From: Pteria penguin
Lineage: Eukaryota > Mollusca > Bivalvia > Pterioida > Pteriidae
NCBI GenBank assembly: GCA_035048485.1
Contig: CM068586.1
Location: forward strand, 31,962,849 to 32,026,848
Direction of reading: 5' to 3'
DNA length: 64,000 bases
Each line of letters opens with the position of its first letter. The stretch's first letter is position 1. Shown here in pieces: positions 33,201-45,333 of the stretch. Both the position numbers and the translations under genes were made by a program. Under the pieces are notes generated by a model. The model did not search any database and was not told the DNA's origin. It was given only the letters and a program-made list of their open reading frames with translations.

Positions 33201-36200
33201 TGTCATATGTTACTTTTCCCTGGGTTTTGATTATGATGCTTATATTCGAATCGTCTGGTCACAATCAAATGACATTAAAAGTTGTACAAGAAGTTGAACC
33301 TGACGCCTTTATTTTTCTAAGGTTTTCCTGTGAAATGGGTATTTTTATATACCAGTGTATCTCAAAGAAATGTTGAAACAGAAGGGGCAGTAATTCTTAG
33401 GAATATCATCATCATTCAATTAGCATTTTATAAAAATGCAAAATCCCTCAGCACCCTAATAGCACTTTAAGTGAAGAATTTAAAACATCCATGTCTTAAA
33501 TATTTCTTTTCTCTTACAGTTTTAGAATTTTACTTTAGTGTAATACATGTATAAAGTAAACCTAGAAGGTCTGGTAACATCATACTTCATTTGTTAAAAA
33601 GAGTTACAATGATAGGATAGAACGGATACATAGATACAAATAAGACTTTCATTGTTACTAATATACAGTCTGTCATTACGAGGCGATGATGCAAGTTAAG
33701 GTTTAATATGAAGCAGTAAAGAAGTAAATGCCGTAGTATGGAGTAATGTTTGAAATACAGAAACATTTAGAATCGTTATTGAGATAATTAGTTGTATACA
33801 TGTTATTGTGAGGGAATACTGACTACATGTTAGAATGCTTATTCAAAATATATCAGTGTAATGAACTAGCAAGTACCCAGAAAAATCTCTTATAGCATAG
33901 TCAGAGTATCCTCTCATTATACCACTGGATTGGCTGCTGAAAAACATGCAGATACATTCATTTGAGTACACTTAAATGCATATTCCTATTTCAATTGCAT
34001 GTCTACCCTTTGGAATTTCTATATAGCAAAAACGGAGGAAACCGAAACCGATTCTATATACGGTAACACAGTAAGCCATAAGCAATGCTAAGGGGCAGTA
34101 ACATAACACATGAGCTAAGTTCATGTGAGAGCATGTGTACGTAATCACCTTTTAGCAGACATCTGGTGAGTGTTGTTATGGGAGAATCTAGAACTGAAAT
34201 ATTCATAATGTGCATATCATAAGCTAAGAAACAAAATGCAATCATACACCAAAACTATCCAAAAAAAATATCAATCCACATGCTAATGTACTTCATTTGT
34301 TTAAGTCTCTCTCTTTAAAATGAACACCACTTATGCACATTAATCATCATGCACATAACACCACAGTATTAACACTCAGACTTAGACTGAGTCAACTCCA
34401 TAAAGGTAAGAAGAAGAAGCATAACATAGTCATATTAAGCAGTGAAAAAGTAGCATATAAACAAAAGTTAGGTACAATACCACAAATCTTGTGGTTCACA
34501 TCTACATTAACTTCAGAAGCAGTTACTGACTGATTCTTGATGTGTAACCTGCTCTGTCTTTCATGCTCATTCTCATGATGTGTTAATATACAAATCTACA
34601 TCTAGACTACTGATTAGTTCTATAAACACAGTGTAGAAGACATTAACTCGTACGATCAACCATAATGTTATGCGTTGTATATCAAATATCTTCCATGCTC
34701 TATTCTATATATTGCCGTACTAGACCTATCAATTTGGGGCTTTAATGGCTGAGTGAACCACAGCCATAAGTCTATTAAACCTGACTTCAAACATTAGTTT
34801 ATATCAGTGGAAAACTTCACCAATGTACCTAACATGAATCTATTATTTTCCTCTCTGTGTTTCTAAATCAATTTTTCCCATTATACAACTAAATTGTTTT
34901 CATCAACTTGTGCACATACAAAGGATTGTTGTTATGTAATATCTCATCACTGCTGTTCAAATTATCCAAAACATCTTGTACATGTGTTGATGTAAGCCAG
35001 CATAGCTTCTTTGGTACGATACTTTGCTAGTAATGGAGAGGTCACAGGTTCAAGTCCCACTGGTGACCCCTCAGTGTCCAGTCTTCAAAGGGAATGAAAA
35101 ATCTAAGGTCCTATGTCAGGATAAATGTGATACGTAAGAGACCCCCTCACTGCCGGTTTAAACATTATTTATTGAGGCAAATACAAAAAATATCGATTTA
35201 CAGACTAATAAAATTTAGGATCAAGCATCAAGTATAGAATACTTATGTTAAGCTCTCTCCTATAAGAAGTAGAATTTGCTATTACAATAAGGCGGACAGT
35301 ACACAATATTTGATAACTTTAAACCAATTAAATTTAGAAAATGAAGTAAGGTTATTTAATTAATATAGATAGGAATTGCCGTGGATGGTTCTGTTATAAT
35401 TTGTAATTTCTGTTATGCATCACACATATGGTGTCACCATATAAGTGTTGGTTGATTGGTGCTTTAAGTTGCTTTCAATAATAGTTCAGTTATATCGCGA
35501 CATGGAAGCAGGAGGTTACCAACCTCTTAAACACAGTGGCGCAACCCAGGAATCGAAACACGGATCATCGGCGCCACAAGCCAAGCCCTTAACCACTACA
35601 CCAAGCCTGCCCCTCACCATATAAGTGAAATGACATTGGTGTGACATAAAACAAGAATGAAACATACAAATGTACTTATGTGCACTACAGCTTTAAAGTA
35701 TGGAACTATCACTTTTAAGTTTAATTGTCTTGCAGTGATCTATCCATTGATCTATTTCATACTGACACAGCACTGAATACCTACCCATTAGCTTTGGGGT
35801 CTACTATAATGTTGTCTTGAGAAGTGTGTGCTGTAATTGTTACTTCTTTGTATTTCGTTGATGGATTTATGGCTGATTTCAATAACTGCTCTCGGAAAAC
35901 TTTCAAACCTTCATAAATGACAGCAATGACAAAGACAACTATACAAGCCCCGACCATTTCTGAAAACGAAAATAGACCTTATTCATTCATCTATATGATT
36001 CAATTACAATCGAATGCAAAACATCTGTATCATTTTATTCAAAATATACAAACCAAATACACTATTCTTTAGGCTTTGTACAAGACTAAATCATAAACAA
36101 GAACTTGGAAGACCTAATTACTTTGTCCAAATACAATGTAATAGTACCGTTAATTTCACTAAATCCTATCTCTTTAGTTAAGTATGCCGTCTCAGTCAGA

Positions 36201-37418
36201 ACATACCGGGGTATAATCTATACATGTGTGTAATACACACAGAACTGAGAGGAATTGGAACATTAAGAAACAAGATGTAAATGCCCCAAAGTCCAAATAC
36301 GGCAAATTTTGAAATGCAGGTCGAATGTCACTGTCGAGGTCACAAGGTCAATGGTCTTGGTGTAATTTGAAAGGGCTGTATTAGTGGAATATGCATGCCA
36401 AACATGAAGTCTCTATCTTTCACTGTTCAAAAGTTATGGCGAAGGTTAATGATGACAGCAGACAGACAAACAAACGAACAGGCAGACAGGTCAAATACAA
36501 CATGCCCTGATCTATCAATTCAGGGGCATAAAAAGGAACAAATATTGGATCAATCATTAGGAAGATAAGTATTACCTCCTGCATTTCTTGTCATGAGTTG
36601 TTCAAATAGTATGTACTCCATAATTCCTGTATGAAAATACATCTGTAATAGATAGATGAAATGATGTTACAGAAACATTCAGGAATGAGTACTAGTATAT
36701 GAGAAATGGTATTAGTTAACACACATCTTTGATTCAAGTATGAGTACCAAAGGGAACTTTTCATAATTTTCTTTCCATTTTTGTCTTTTTGAATATGATA
36801 ACTTCCATCATGCATGGTATAATGAGTACATGTATATTATTTAAGATATCATTGTTAGTTAATACAGACAGCAGTGTTCAAATTAAACACATTCTTTTAA
36901 ACCAAACGAAAATGCATGAGAGAAAATCAGGATATGTCGTATTTTTCAAATTCAAAACAGACAAAATGAGGTAAAAAACATTTTCTGATCTTATCTCAAT
37001 GTATCCTTTAGACAATTAGCATACTAAATTTCTAAAATATGACTTTAAAAAATTTCATTTGAAATAAAGAAAGAAGAAATAATCAGGATGCACACGCAAA
37101 CAAATGTAGGACAATGTGGGATAATGCTTACTAACAGGAAGCTCATTAAATGACTTCTGTAAGAATGGTCAAACATATGCTGGTTAGGATACTGACCTTC
37201 ATCATCATCATATGTGAACCACCTGACATATTCATGCCACCATGCATGCCATGCATGCCTCCTCCCATGCCGTCCATACCGCCCATGCCTCCTCCCATGC
37301 CATCCATACCACCCATGCCGTCCATACCACCCTCGTTATTCCCTGGCATTGGAGTACTGTTTCCTGTCATATTACTCATCATGTTATCATGGGTCATATT
37401 CATTAGCATTTTATCCAT
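30261..37418 (-). CDS. SLC31A1: High-affinity copper transporter CTR1, complete
   Basis: Trimeric plasma-membrane Cu(I) importer (family knowledge). Coding exons 37197-37418, 36576-36642, 35785-35959, 30261-30462; junctions are AG/GT and in phase (666 nt, 221 aa; human 190). Residues 1-74 form the extracellular Met-rich domain: three N-glycosylation sequons (Asn7, Asn16, Asn20), then Gly-Met repeats of the GGMDGMGG type, a HGMHGGMNM stretch and HMMMMK. TM1 is about 83-112 with AGEMVGA and YEGLK; TM2 carries the pore motif Met181-x3-Met185 in [11 protein letters not shown]3 carries Gly198-x3-Gly202; the C-terminus is HCH, the copper-exit motif. The start at 37418 has A at -3 and G at +4. A splice acceptor at 37455-37457 shows a 5' UTR exon lies further upstream; I could not place it. 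A 5-codon upstream frame starting at 37428 overlaps the start out of frame. Confidence 0.97.
30485..30812. repeat. Minisatellite in the last CTR1 intron
   Basis: About nine units of roughly 35 bp: ATTCAATGGGACATGTATTT then CATCAAATAAT. Begins 23 bases upstream of the last coding exon (minus strand), so its first unit abuts the splice acceptor. Confidence 0.9.
31260..31535 (-). mobile_element. SINE family 1, full copy with 12-bp target duplication
   Basis: Minus-strand tRNA-like head (GGCGTGGCTTAGTAGTATCG, B-box GGGTTCAATTCCC), then CTGGTGTCCTGTCTTTCGG, CCCTCACTGCTTCGG, GCCCTGCATCAGGCAGATGC and a (TCAA)n tail. TACTCAATATAA flanks it at 31248-31259 and 31536-31547. Lies in a CTR1 intron. Confidence 0.9.
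32180..32430. repeat. Dispersed GACCTTGAC repeat, diverged
   Basis: Contains AGGTTAAGGTCATGACAAAC and GCCGTGACCTTGACTTTGG with a second GAAAATCATGACAAACCG, a two-unit relative of the tandem units in CDC7. Confidence 0.5.
35005..35180 (+). mobile_element. SINE family 1, degenerate
   Basis: B-box AGGTTCAAGTCCC, then TCAGTGTCCAGTCTTC and GAGACCCCCTCACTGCC. The tail is lost. Confidence 0.5.
35448..35613 (-). mobile_element. SINE family 2, full copy with 14-bp target duplication
   Basis: On the minus strand the head reads GGCAGGCTTGGTGTAGTGG then GCGCCGATGATCC and a mutated B-box; the tail reads AAGCACCAATCAACC. TCACCATATAAGTG flanks it at 35434-35447 and 35614-35627. In a CTR1 intron. Confidence 0.9.
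36290..36535. repeat. Dispersed repeat ending GGGGCATAAAAA
   Basis: Contains CACTGTCGAGGTCACAAGGTC, CAAACATGAAGTCTCTATC, GTTCAAAAGTTATGGCGAAG, a CAGACAGACAAACAAACG run and a final AATTCAGGGGCATAAAAA. Relatives at 40150-40440 and 60040-60235 share parts. In a CTR1 intron. Confidence 0.6.
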
Positions 37419-38582
37419 TTTGTTCCATGGAAAGAAGGCTATTGGGTCTTCTTGCTGAAAAAAGATATCTAGTATTATGATAATTGATTATATCAAGATC
37501 TTAACAATGTTAAAAATTAAAATATAAAACTGTAAATCTCAAGCTAAGTGTTATATAACAAATATGTCGCTCAATACAGGTACAGCGGCCACATTATAAA
37601 TATTCCTGAGTATGACAAAAGTAAATCTCTTGTCTCTTAATAAGACCATGCTAACTTATATATGTAAAACATCTTTAGATATCTTTAACACTCTAGAAAA
37701 CAGGTGTTTATGAATGGAATTCTAGAACTGATTGGCAATTGTTGAATGCAACAATTAGCATTTTACAAGAATTTATAACGCTTTCTTTTCACGAGTAATT
37801 TGAATCTAGACGAGATATCCTGAGAACATTCCACATCCTATACACACTTCTTTCGAAAGACTAACGTTCGTATAATTAAGTATTAACTACAAAAACGTTC
37901 AAGACGATTATTCTGCGACATATATATAGAATTAAGATTTGGAACGTTCCTAATAAAAGCACACACAATATGCCTTGACGAGATTAAACAAACAACTACA
38001 TCAAAATTTCTGAGTCGAAGCGTCGATGCATCATGTTATGCAAACTCTTTTCTTTTTCTTGACATTATAAGGAAGTCTAACTCGTCTTACATTACAAGAT
38101 CTTACAGTAAAATCATCCGTAAAACACAACTGTTAAAGGTGTTAACATGACTATAAAATTAAATTTAATGCTTTGATCAAGACTCTTACGTGGCAGACAT
38201 AATGTTGATAATCATTAAAATGACAGAATACCGTTACCAACTAAAACATAACCAGGTCAACGTTATTTATAGGTAAAGTTATCCAACTGTTGCGCTTGTT
38301 CAGTTTGTGTCAATTCTGAGTCGTAGCTAATAAAAATATATATATACATATATCTAAGCATGCACATCATTTTACCTTAAAAGCATAAAATATGAAGAGA
38401 GCGGACAAACATTATAGAGTATAGTAAATATGTCAACATTGACGCTCGGCCATGCACATTCAACACGCCCAACTTCGTCAATTTCCATATAAATATTCAA
38501 GTGTAATTTCTATCTTCAGATGCATATGGTTATTTTACCTCCGATTAAAACACCGACCTCTTTTAGCACATATTGGCAGAGT

Positions 38583-38620
38583 CAGAGACACACATACATG
38601 CACATGTATATATGTCTCTG
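38583..38620. mobile_element. CAGAGAC micro-palindrome, 38 bp
   Basis: CAGAGACACACATACATG ... ATATATGTCTCTG, flanked by GCAGAGT (38576-38582) and GCAGCGT (38621-38627), 6 of 7 identical. Confidence 0.75.
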
Positions 38621-38679
38621 GCAGCGTATATGTATATTCCATTAACATTCAGTTTTGAATATAAATATATAGAAAGGAC

Positions 38680-38880
38680 ATACCCGAAGCAGCGAGGTAT
38701 CGTTTATGTACCAACGGTACCAGGACACGGAAATTCTGAATTTTTGCTACCTCGACCGAAATACCGGACACCAGACATCAGAGGTGTGAGCCACCTGGCG
38801 AGTTCGAACCCGGAACAACTATATATCGGTCTCAAGTCAAGACTGACACAGACCGAGCTCTACTGCGCTTCATATCACTC
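38680..38880 (-). mobile_element. SINE-like copy that creates a long open frame
   Basis: On the minus strand GCGCAGTAGAGCTCGGTCTG is an A-box-like head, CCGGGTTCGAACTCGCC a B-box, followed by GTGTCCGGTATTTCGG and GATACCTCGCTGCTTCGGG, which matches the body of SINE family 1 (CCCTCACTGCTTCGGG). The 174-codon plus-strand frame 38573-39097 runs through it and is therefore not believed to be a gene. Confidence 0.55.
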
Positions 38881-40149
38881 TGATATATCGATACGTGTAT
38901 CTCACTCATCAGAAAACACCAGAACGAGAGGTCATAAAGAAAAAAGAATCAGTCGTTTCATCCATTTTGATGATAGTGTATATGAAGTATGTAAGCTCTT
39001 TCAAGGCTGTGATACTGCCAGTGTAATGTTGTTGAAGATTCTATCTATAGATGTATCTACTGAAATACAGACACTGCAAAGACTCTCTCCGAAATAAAAT
39101 AATAATATTCGGTTATATAAATATTTCCGTTATATAAATATTTAAACAAAATTATGTAAATTCCTCTTTAAATTTCACTGAACACTTCTAAGACACATTT
39201 ACCATATACATGTAGTTCTGCCCCAATGAGCTTCCAATGACATATTTCTAATTTCATGCAGATATAAATATTCGAATACTCTGTCATGTGCAAATGCATA
39301 CTTATGCATATTAAGTCTATTTTCATTATTCTAATAACACACACATATATATATGTCAAGGGGCAGTAGCCCTAACAGCTGTACAAGGTTTTATGCTGTG
39401 AAGTGAAAACAGCCACATTCTTCACAAGGATACATTTAACAAATATCTAATTTCCTAACAGATACTGCATTGTTTTAATATCATATGCACGTCTTGAAGG
39501 TATGCGTCTTGTTCTAGTTTACTGTATTTACCACCCACCAGTAAATCTAAAAGTCAAACATGACAGTATCTAACTTTTCTCCCTGTGCACATTCTCTGGT
39601 TAACGATGTTGGAGAAGAACATTAAATATTTGCGCAAGGCAGGTATCCTTGTCCTCAAATATAGGACTTCCGACAAACAGACGCCAGACAAATTTATTTA
39701 TTTTCACAATGTTCCATAGGCAACACAAAAATGAGACTTTTTACCTTATATCCTATAGTTTAATCGATTTTCAAATAAACATGTGACAGAGAGATCGAAG
39801 ATTTATTAACATTCTTCTTATGTACATACTGGCATGTATACATTTCAGATGTTATTTTTTATTAATAAATGATAAGTGTGAAAAAAGTACTACACAGTTG
39901 TCTGTACACATATCAAATTTTTACATGAACCTAATAACAAGTACTTATTTCTAAACCGGTGTCCCAGATAATATGCTAACAACTTGATTAAGGTTTGCCT
40001 TTATGTGACAAGGTATTGTTCGATTATTACAGCATCGCACCTGGGTCGCTCTGCATTTCTTTTTTTCTCAAAATATACATATACATTTCAACCTTGGAAT
40101 TCCCAATATTAATCATTGACTTATCCAACATTTATCTTGGAATTTCTAA

Positions 40150-40440
40150 ACTTTTATAATTGACTTTTCCAATATTAATCTTCGAAGTTGGTTTTCTAGA
40201 TTGAATCCGTGAGTTATGGACAGAGGAGGATGCCTATCGATTTTGAGGTCAAATGTGAAGGTCACAAAATCTGAATTTTGAAAGGAAATATGGTAAAAAA
40301 AATGTTTCCTACATGGTTTTGGATACCATACATCAGATACATGTCAACCAAATTTTGGATGTACACTTTCTTTCTTTCTTAGTATAAATAGACAAAGAAA
40401 CTGTGGCCTATTGCTTTTAGTCCGCATTAAATTCTTCTAC
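40150..40440. repeat. Dispersed AGGTCA-containing repeat
   Basis: GTGAGTTATGGACAGAGG, GAGGTCAAATGTGAAGGTCAC, ACATCAGATACATGTCAACC. Similar organisation to 36290-36535. No coding content. Confidence 0.4.
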
Positions 40441-41694
40441 AGAGAATACGATGGAAAAAAATTAAAATATTACTCACAATTCGCTTTGTATTTTCTTTTC
40501 TTTTTTAACACCCAAACTATAATACCTCCACAGTCTGACAAAATCCTGACAAGTAAGTGATTTTAGTCTTCTTTAGCCGAACTTTCCACGATTGGTAAAG
40601 GTAATGGTCAATTCAAATTTGAGTAAATATGGAAGGACATTTGATAAAAGGGAGTTAAAACTCACCTGCTACAGAACTACAATTTGCTGCGTCCAAGTAG
40701 AGGATGAAGAGAGTTGTTGGTAATAAAAAAAATCGATTTTTTTTCAGTTTCGTCGATTCTCTCTATTGAAGGAATTCAGACGGAAGTCATATTATGCTGG
40801 AGTAAGAATCTTGAACTAAATGATTATGTTATAAAAGGTCAAGGTCACATTACCTAAACTTAAGAGTGAAAGTTCATTTTCTGTGTAACCTAACCATATT
40901 GAATTCCCTGGGACCGGTACAGTACAGCCTACGCGGATTCCTCACTTTCCACCCATCACCGCAACCGATTTTTGGGTGGGAAATCACCGCAACCCACCGC
41001 AAAATAAGATTGCGGTGGACGTTCAAATCCATCGCAACCCACCGCAATTTTTACTGTCGTGACAGGAGATTGAATTGTCCATCGCGGGTCACCGCAGTTG
41101 GTCATATCGCCGCAGGCACTTGAAGACAAAAACGCGGCGGGCCACCGCAATCGTTATCATCGTTGCAGAATCTTGTATTGGGATACCTGCGATACATTGT
41201 AATGTTTCAATAGCCATACTTTAAAATTCGTCCAGGTCCTATTTATATTCCACTTACGGGAGCTAAGGGTCTATTAAATTTAATGTACTTTGACATAAGT
41301 ATCTTATATTTTGATGTGAAATGCTCTCTATCAACAATACATTTAAAATCTATTCGTTAGTAAAATAGAATATTATACGCAATTGCATTAACTTTAAAAG
41401 GGTAATGTGTTACAACGGTTCGAACACTGTCGCTCTTAATAAATGTTACTTGTATATAAATTAATGAACATATCTTTTATTTTATTGTGATTAATTTGGA
41501 AATGCTATCTTAGCAAAAAAGGAAAGCTGAAATCGTATTTCGCATAGCGGGTATGTCTTATGAATAATGTACAAAAGTAGTGGTCATTAATTCGACAAGT
41601 AATGTATAGAATAGGTCATTTCCGATTTTCCTTTATTCATAATAAAATCTTAGAATTTATGTAGAAGTATACTGTCGAAGGACCAGTCCCCGAT

Positions 41695-41842
41695 TAAGAC
41701 CAGTTTCCGGCTACTACGTTATCAAGGGTATTCAAACCATGAATTCATATGTATTCTGTGTATTGCAGACAATCACGTGAAAAAATCTCATAAAATCACG
41801 TTTCAGAAGACAAAAAAAAGTAGTAGCCGGTAACTGGTCTTA
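41695..41842. repeat. Inverted repeat with 23-bp arms
   Basis: TAAGACCAGTTTCCGGCTAC.. (41695-41717) pairs with ..GTAGCCGGTAACTGGTCTTA (41820-41842), one mismatch, about 100-bp spacer. Probably a MITE with ends slightly outside. Confidence 0.65.
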
Positions 41843-42026
41843 GCCGCTAACTACTACCAGTAAGTCCGTAGGCACGCGATATGAAAGAAATTCTTTAGAA
41901 TTGAATTAAACAAATTGATTTCAAGGAAAAAAAGAAAAACAAGGACCTATCTTGTTTATACGTTCTTTACAAAAAAAAAATCAGTAATTGAAACGTGATT
42001 GTCTTATTTGTTTACATGGTTGAAAC

Positions 42027-42056
42027 CAGAGACATACATGTGTATGTATGTCTCTG
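42027..42056. mobile_element. CAGAGAC micro-palindrome, 30 bp
   Basis: CAGAGACATACATG ... GTATGTATGTCTCTG, flanked by GTTGAAAC at 42019-42026 and 42057-42064 (8 bp identical). Confidence 0.85.
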
Positions 42057-42574
42057 GTTGAAACCGACCTGTATGAATCTGAATTATTGTCGCAAACAAC
42101 TTGATCAATCGTGATCGCTTTATATAACTTTTCTTATCTATCTCTTGAATTCGTGCTTTTAAAGTTTACCTTAAATATAGACCATTCCTACGCGTAATAC
42201 ACGTACGCGGCCATCTTCTGATCACGTTACTATTACGGTAGCTATCATCAGCCTAGTCTCATATCATCAACCAAAGACTTTTCAACAAATTTATAAGTCC
42301 TTCCATCAGATTACACTATCTACTGGTATCTCTTTTTTCATCATTTGTATCTTTAATAAGTTGTTATGCATTTTTGCGGTCTTGACTGTAATTATGACTG
42401 AAATACAGACTATTTGCCATTTGCCTTGATAACATTACTTTACAAAACTTAACGCAAACGGAGATATATCTAATCTTACTGCTAATAATGCGAGTTTTTT
42501 TTATGAATAATCAGGGACGCATGTTCCTGGAATAATTGACTGTTTAGTACTGATCTATTAAAATTAAATTATTC

Positions 42575-42592
42575 CAGAGACGTAAGTCTCTG
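42575..42592. mobile_element. CAGAGAC micro-palindrome, minimal 18 bp
   Basis: CAGAGAC-GTAA-GTCTCTG: only the 7-bp inverted ends and a 4-base loop, flanked by ATTATTC at 42568-42574 and 42593-42599. Confidence 0.8.
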
Positions 42593-42625
42593 ATTATTCC
42601 CATGATATCGAGTTTAAAGGGGAAA

Positions 42626-42700
42626 CTTTTTGACCGTACGGTTGAAGTCACGTGATTAAGCTGGGGGCGTGGTTTAACTGGTCGCCGAAATCACCGCTTG
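42626..42700. repeat. Diverged direct repeat, copy 1
   Basis: CTTTTTGACCGTACGG ... GTCACGTGATTA ... GGTCGCCGAAATCACCGC is roughly 70% matched at 46938-47010 in the same order. Both copies are inside the 8.57-kb candidate transposon. Confidence 0.65.
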
Positions 42701-43810
42701 TCTCCAGCTCGGGGTATTTGCCTAGAGGCGCTTGGTAATCGGGGTATTGGGTATGCCTGGAAGCGCATGGTAATCGGGAGGTGTGAACATGCTATAGTTT
42801 GGTGTAAATAATGTGTGGGATTTGAATTGATAATAGAAAGTACATTCTTTAGTGCAGTAATGAAGATTCTAGTTGTATTTCATTTTTTCATTTTAATTGG
42901 TTTTATTACTTTTTAGGGGGTGGGGTGTTTGATGTATTTGTTTGTTTTGATCTCCGTTTGGAGAGTTTTATTTTGAAGGAGTTTGAGGACATACGCCGAT
43001 ATTTCTCCCGTACTTTACGAAATACACATTTGGGCATAATTCCCTCCCAATATCAATAGGACTGCCAATCAAATCTGTTTCGCCTTCTGTTCAGACTTAC
43101 TTTCCGAGTCTTTCTATCTAAATATTGAGAATCATCCCACACAACACGATGGCATAGCATTGTCCAGCACTTCTTGTATAGGTCCTCTCTCTTTCTATGC
43201 CGGATTACGATGGTGAGGAGGGACGTCTGATTCTGGTCACCACATCTGTCGGTTTCGATCATCTATCACGCAGGGTCATGAAAAGCAGTCTGGGCATTCG
43301 TGTTCCCCTTCAAATTGTGGACTGAGAGGCTTCATTGCCAGGCGACTCGGTGTCCACAAGGTCCTCTGTCAAAGTACTATCCAGTCCCAGTCACTGTGTG
43401 CAAAAAATGCCTGTTACGCTTGAAGCTTATCAGGTGATAGATTCAAAGTTACGGTGTCCATTGTTGGGTTTTAGAAGCAGAATGATGATATGTAGAAGAG
43501 ATTCAGATATATTAAAACACTTTCCTATAAGCTTGTACTGACAGAAAATGGATTGTGTAATAGGTGTAAAACCAGGTTGTCACCTGTGGTCAATAATATC
43601 TCAGTTCAGGTATCCTTGGCAAAAGTGAAAGCGACTTTCCAGAAACTGTCGTCCGTATAACGCAATAAACTTACAGGATTTATGTCAGCTGTTTAACCCC
43701 ATCATCCGTAAGACTATAATTGATACACGTGTATGTTGATTGGAGCAAATCAATTAACATTGCATACACGAGGGAAGTAAAGCATAGTGAATTGATCTTC
43801 GTTCTTTCTC

Positions 43811-43969
43811 CAGTGGCGGATCCATCACTCCCTTTGCCGAGGGATCAAGGGACGAATTTTGTCAAATTTAGCCGAAAATGGACTAAATTACAGGGTATTG
43901 GTAGAATTCGGGTCACTGTGAGGGGGGGGGGGGGGAGCACCCCCTCCGCTCCTCCTAAATCCGCCATTG
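43811..43969. mobile_element. 159-bp CAGTGGCGGATCC MITE
   Basis: Ends CAGTGGCGGATCCA and AAATCCGCCATTG (one mismatch in the terminal 11 bp). Contains a 15-base G run. Target duplication not recognisable. Confidence 0.65.
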
Positions 43970-44456
43970 TTTAATTAAGTTATTTTTGACAAGTTGATTT
44001 CGGTTACGAAGTAGAGTTGTATTCAATTTCCACAGGCCTAATACTGCAGTTTATTACCTTAGAGATCATATGCGAAATTGTTAAAGGATTTTCTGAAACT
44101 TTCAAATCCAGGTTTTGCATAATAGGGTAGTCTCAATTTGGAAATAGTAAAGTAGATGATGATGTTTCTCATCCCCGAAAACAACAATTTATATGCATAC
44201 TGAAATTTAAAGTCATATTCCATCTGAGTAACAGTTACAAAAAATCCTCGTTTGTGATATGCTGTACTGGTTTCTGTCATGGTCATTCTAAGTCTTATAC
44301 CTATATATAATATATATATGAAATACTTTGTTGAATATTTAACGTAAGTATTAAAGATTTAATTGATTTGCAAAGATATACACCATTTCGACTTAGAGTC
44401 GAATCGAGAATCTGATATGGATAACAAGAATATATTATTGATATTGATATTTGCCG

Positions 44457-44494
44457 AAACATAGACTAGGTTTTGATAGTAGTCTATGTCTCTG
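44457..44494. mobile_element. CAGAGAC micro-palindrome, decayed left end
   Basis: AACATAGACTA ... TAGTCTATGTCTCTG; arms pair but the left terminus is mutated and no flanking repeat is visible. Confidence 0.55.
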
Positions 44495-44587
44495 ATCCTT
44501 ATTATCTGATTAATCTGTAATACATAAATACATAATTCATTACTTAGCTTGGGTGACCAAGTTAGGAAAATCCCTTTTCTGTTTTTC

Positions 44588-44633
44588 CAGAGACATATGT
44601 ATATCTGGTTTTTCCAGTGTATATATGTCTCTG
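44588..44633. mobile_element. Double CAGAGAC palindrome with three 7-bp flanks
   Basis: GTTTTTC (44581-44587) - CAGAGACATATG..ATCTG - GTTTTTC (44608-44614) - CAGTGTATAT..GTCTCTG - GTTTTTC (44634-44640). Two short hairpins in tandem, each bracketed by the same 7-mer. Confidence 0.8.
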
Positions 44634-44889
44634 GTTTTTCATATCTTAATTTAAAACTGAAATTCATGATAGACTATAAAAACAAACACGTTTATTAATT
44701 TTCAATCACAGCCACCGATCAGATCATTTAACTAAACATTAATAAAAGCAAATATTGTTTTAAACACTACGCCCATAGGTCATTTTTCTATCTAGATAAC
44801 TTTTTTCAGTACCGTAATGGCGGATACGACCGCGACACCTATCGGTAAAGGGCAGATAACTATTAAGTAACTACCCAATCGAATGGTGA

Positions 44890-44933
44890 CAGAGACATAG
44901 ACTACTTTACTTTGAAAGTAGTCTATCTTTCTG
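44890..44933. mobile_element. CAGAGAC micro-palindrome, 44 bp
   Basis: CAGAGACATAGACTACTTT ... AAAGTAGTCTATCTTTCTG. Arms nearly identical to the palindrome at 45003. No matching flanking 7-mer. Confidence 0.65.
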
Positions 44934-45002
44934 GTAATACGCGATGGTCTATCAAGCGCGTTGTGTTACCTAGAAATTAAGTTGTTGTGTTTGATATGTC
45001 AT

Positions 45003-45041
45003 CAGAGACATAGACTACTTTGAAAGTAGTCTATGTCTCTG
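45003..45041. mobile_element. CAGAGAC micro-palindrome, 39 bp
   Basis: Arms CAGAGACATAGACTACTTT and its exact inverse, flanked by ATGTCAT at 44996-45002 and 45042-45048. Confidence 0.85.
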
Positions 45042-45121
45042 ATGTCATGCATCGACATAGTGTCACTCGTTATTTCAGTCGTGTAACAGACCGTGGTAAT
45101 ACCCGACCGTGGTAATATGCA

Positions 45122-45233
45122 TGTTCTAAATTTTTAATTTACTTGGGGGTGGAGGATGGTAAATACAAAAATTAAAACATGACAACTAGTTTTTGTATTT
45201 ACCACCTCCAAGTAAATTAAAAAATTGGAACAT
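45122..45233. repeat. Inverted repeat with about 45-bp arms
   Basis: ATGTTCTAAATTTTTAATTT then ACTTGGGGGTGG and GGTAAATACAAAAA pairs with TTTTTGTATTTACCACCTCC, AAGTAAATT and GGAACAT. A 6-base indel separates the arms. A related single arm occurs at 39526-39570. Probably a foldback MITE. Confidence 0.65.
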
Positions 45234-45333
45234 GGCAGTAATACCTGATGGCCTATCACGTACGTGGTGTTTCCTAGATATTTAGTTCTTTTGTTCATTT
45301 TGATCAGGGCCTTATATTAGATATTGTATAAGT

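Noticed and set aside
37150..37480. Pro/Met-rich plus-strand frames
   Set aside because: Antisense of the Gly-Met repeat exon of CTR1; open only because of that repeat.
38573..39097. 174-codon plus-strand open frame
   Set aside because: Much of it is a reversed SINE-like repeat (B-box and CCCGAAGCAG body) and a CAGAGAC palindrome; no protein domain.
43053..43262. 69-codon basic minus-strand frame
   Set aside because: Considered as a transposase piece of the 8.57-kb element; no motif found and stops surround it.
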